Origin: Deltaproteobacteria bacterium
GTDB taxonomy: Bacteria > Desulfobacterota > DSM-4660 > Desulfatiglandales > Desulfatiglandaceae
Length of the DNA stretch: 5,917 nt
Assembly: GCA_029932035.1 (NCBI GenBank)
Contig: JAOZQV010000242.1
Coordinates: 1-5,917, forward strand
Reading direction: 5' to 3'
The notes below the pieces were generated by a model. That model was not told the DNA's origin, did not search any database, and saw only the letters and a program-made list of their open reading frames with translations. The position numbers and the translations under genes are program-made. Every line of letters starts with the position of its first letter. Within the stretch, counting starts at the first letter, position 1. Below are positions 5,378-5,917 of the stretch, one piece after another.

Positions 5378-5917
5378 CTAATAAATAACCTTTTCCTGCT
5401 CCAGCCGCTTTATCTCAACAGATGACATCCCTAAAAGCTCGCCAAACACATATTCATTATGTTCCCCGAGGAGGGGGGCGTGCCGCTTGATCTGTGCCGG
5501 GGTTTCAGAAAGCCGCCAGGGTGGGGCAATGACCCAGTCATTGCCGATGGCAGGGTGTTCAACCTGGAGGAAGACCCCCCGGTCACGAACATGGGGGTCC
5601 TTGAAAAGCCCTTCACTGCTGAGGGTCGGAGCAGCGGCAACACCTGCCGTTTGAAGGCGTGTCATCAATTCATAGCTCTCTTTGTCCCTGGTCCATGCCG
5701 AAATAATCCGGTCAAGCTCGTCCTGGTTTTTATAGCGGTCCTCGGGAATGGCAAACCGATTGTCCATAATAAGGTCGGGTTGGTCCATGGTTCGGCAGAG
5801 ACCCTCCCATTCCTGGTCTGTGGCCACGGCGATGCTGATCCATTTGTCTTCACCCGAACACCGATAGCAGTTGTGGGGGGCAATTCGGTACCCTTTGTTG
5901 CCCTTACGGGTCTGAAC
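5378..5917 (-). CDS. CaiB/BaiF family (type III) CoA-transferase, C-terminal part, 5' end outside the window
   Basis: The last 179 residues of a type III acyl-CoA transferase, an enzyme that moves CoA from one acyl-CoA to another carboxylic acid in the cytoplasm. The frame is open to the window edge. A GTG at 5827 is an internal valine and not the start, because the upstream residues are clearly family sequence: GYRIAPHNCYRCSGEDKW, then ISIAVATDQEW, matching the usual APHGxYxC..DxWIAIAV pattern. GVAAAPTLSSEGLFKDPHV and the C-terminal HAPLLGEHNEYVFGELLG are strong family markers. Full-length members have about 400 residues, so roughly half is missing here, including the region with the catalytic aspartate. 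The substrate cannot be assigned. The gene lies 146 bases upstream of the binding-protein gene on the same strand; that gap and the repeat in it leave co-transcription open. Confidence 0.92.
   Translation of the reverse strand, partial: VQTRKGNKGYRIAPHNCYRCSGEDKWISIAVATDQEWEGLCRTMDQPDLIMDNRFAIPEDRYKNQDELDRIISAWTRDKESYELMTRLQTAGVAAAPTLSSEGLFKDPHVRDRGVFLQVEHPAIGNDWVIAPPWRLSETPAQIKRHAPLLGEHNEYVFGELLGMSSVEIKRLEQEKVIY

Overview
The window looks like a piece of a mid-GC anaerobic bacterial chromosome, most likely from Desulfobacterota (the former Deltaproteobacteria). This rests on two things. The gene mix is an FAD-linked oxidase, a type III acyl-CoA transferase and a periplasmic oligopeptide-type binding protein. 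The intergenic spacers also carry short degenerate repeats (ACATCGAA, AACTTTAGGCACT and CACAGAGG motifs) that I associate with that group. The taxonomic call is an inference from memory, not a database result.

Layout, left to right. Positions 1-203 are non-coding and hold a conspicuous pair of oppositely oriented hexanucleotide arrays (32-67 and 73-108). On the plus strand follow an FAD-binding oxidase of the GlcD/VAO superfamily (204-1574) and dephospho-CoA kinase coaE (1567-2247). CoaE overlaps the oxidase by 8 bases from a TTG start or begins slightly further in, so the two are probably co-transcribed. A 228-base spacer (2248-2475) contains a possible promoter and two kinds of short direct repeats. 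It leads into a metallo-beta-lactamase-fold hydrolase of the COG1237 type (2476-3432), which has a strong ribosome binding site.

The right half is on the minus strand. The stop codons of the hydrolase and of an ABC-transporter solute-binding protein (3465-5231) face each other across 32 bases that form a hairpin, probably a two-way terminator. Upstream of the binding protein lies a 146-base spacer with a CACAGAGG tandem repeat. Beyond it is the C-terminal part of a CaiB/BaiF (family III) CoA-transferase (5378-5917), whose N-terminal portion lies outside the window.

How the genes work together is only partly visible. CoaE makes CoA, and the CoA-transferase moves CoA between acids, but they lie on opposite strands in separate transcription units, so their proximity is not evidence of a shared pathway. 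No transporter permease or ATPase and no Fe-S partner subunit for the oxidase is present in the window. I see no phage genes, transposase, CRISPR array, tRNA or rRNA, and I do not see a clearly new multi-gene system. The least explained material is the non-coding repeats that occupy all three larger spacers.
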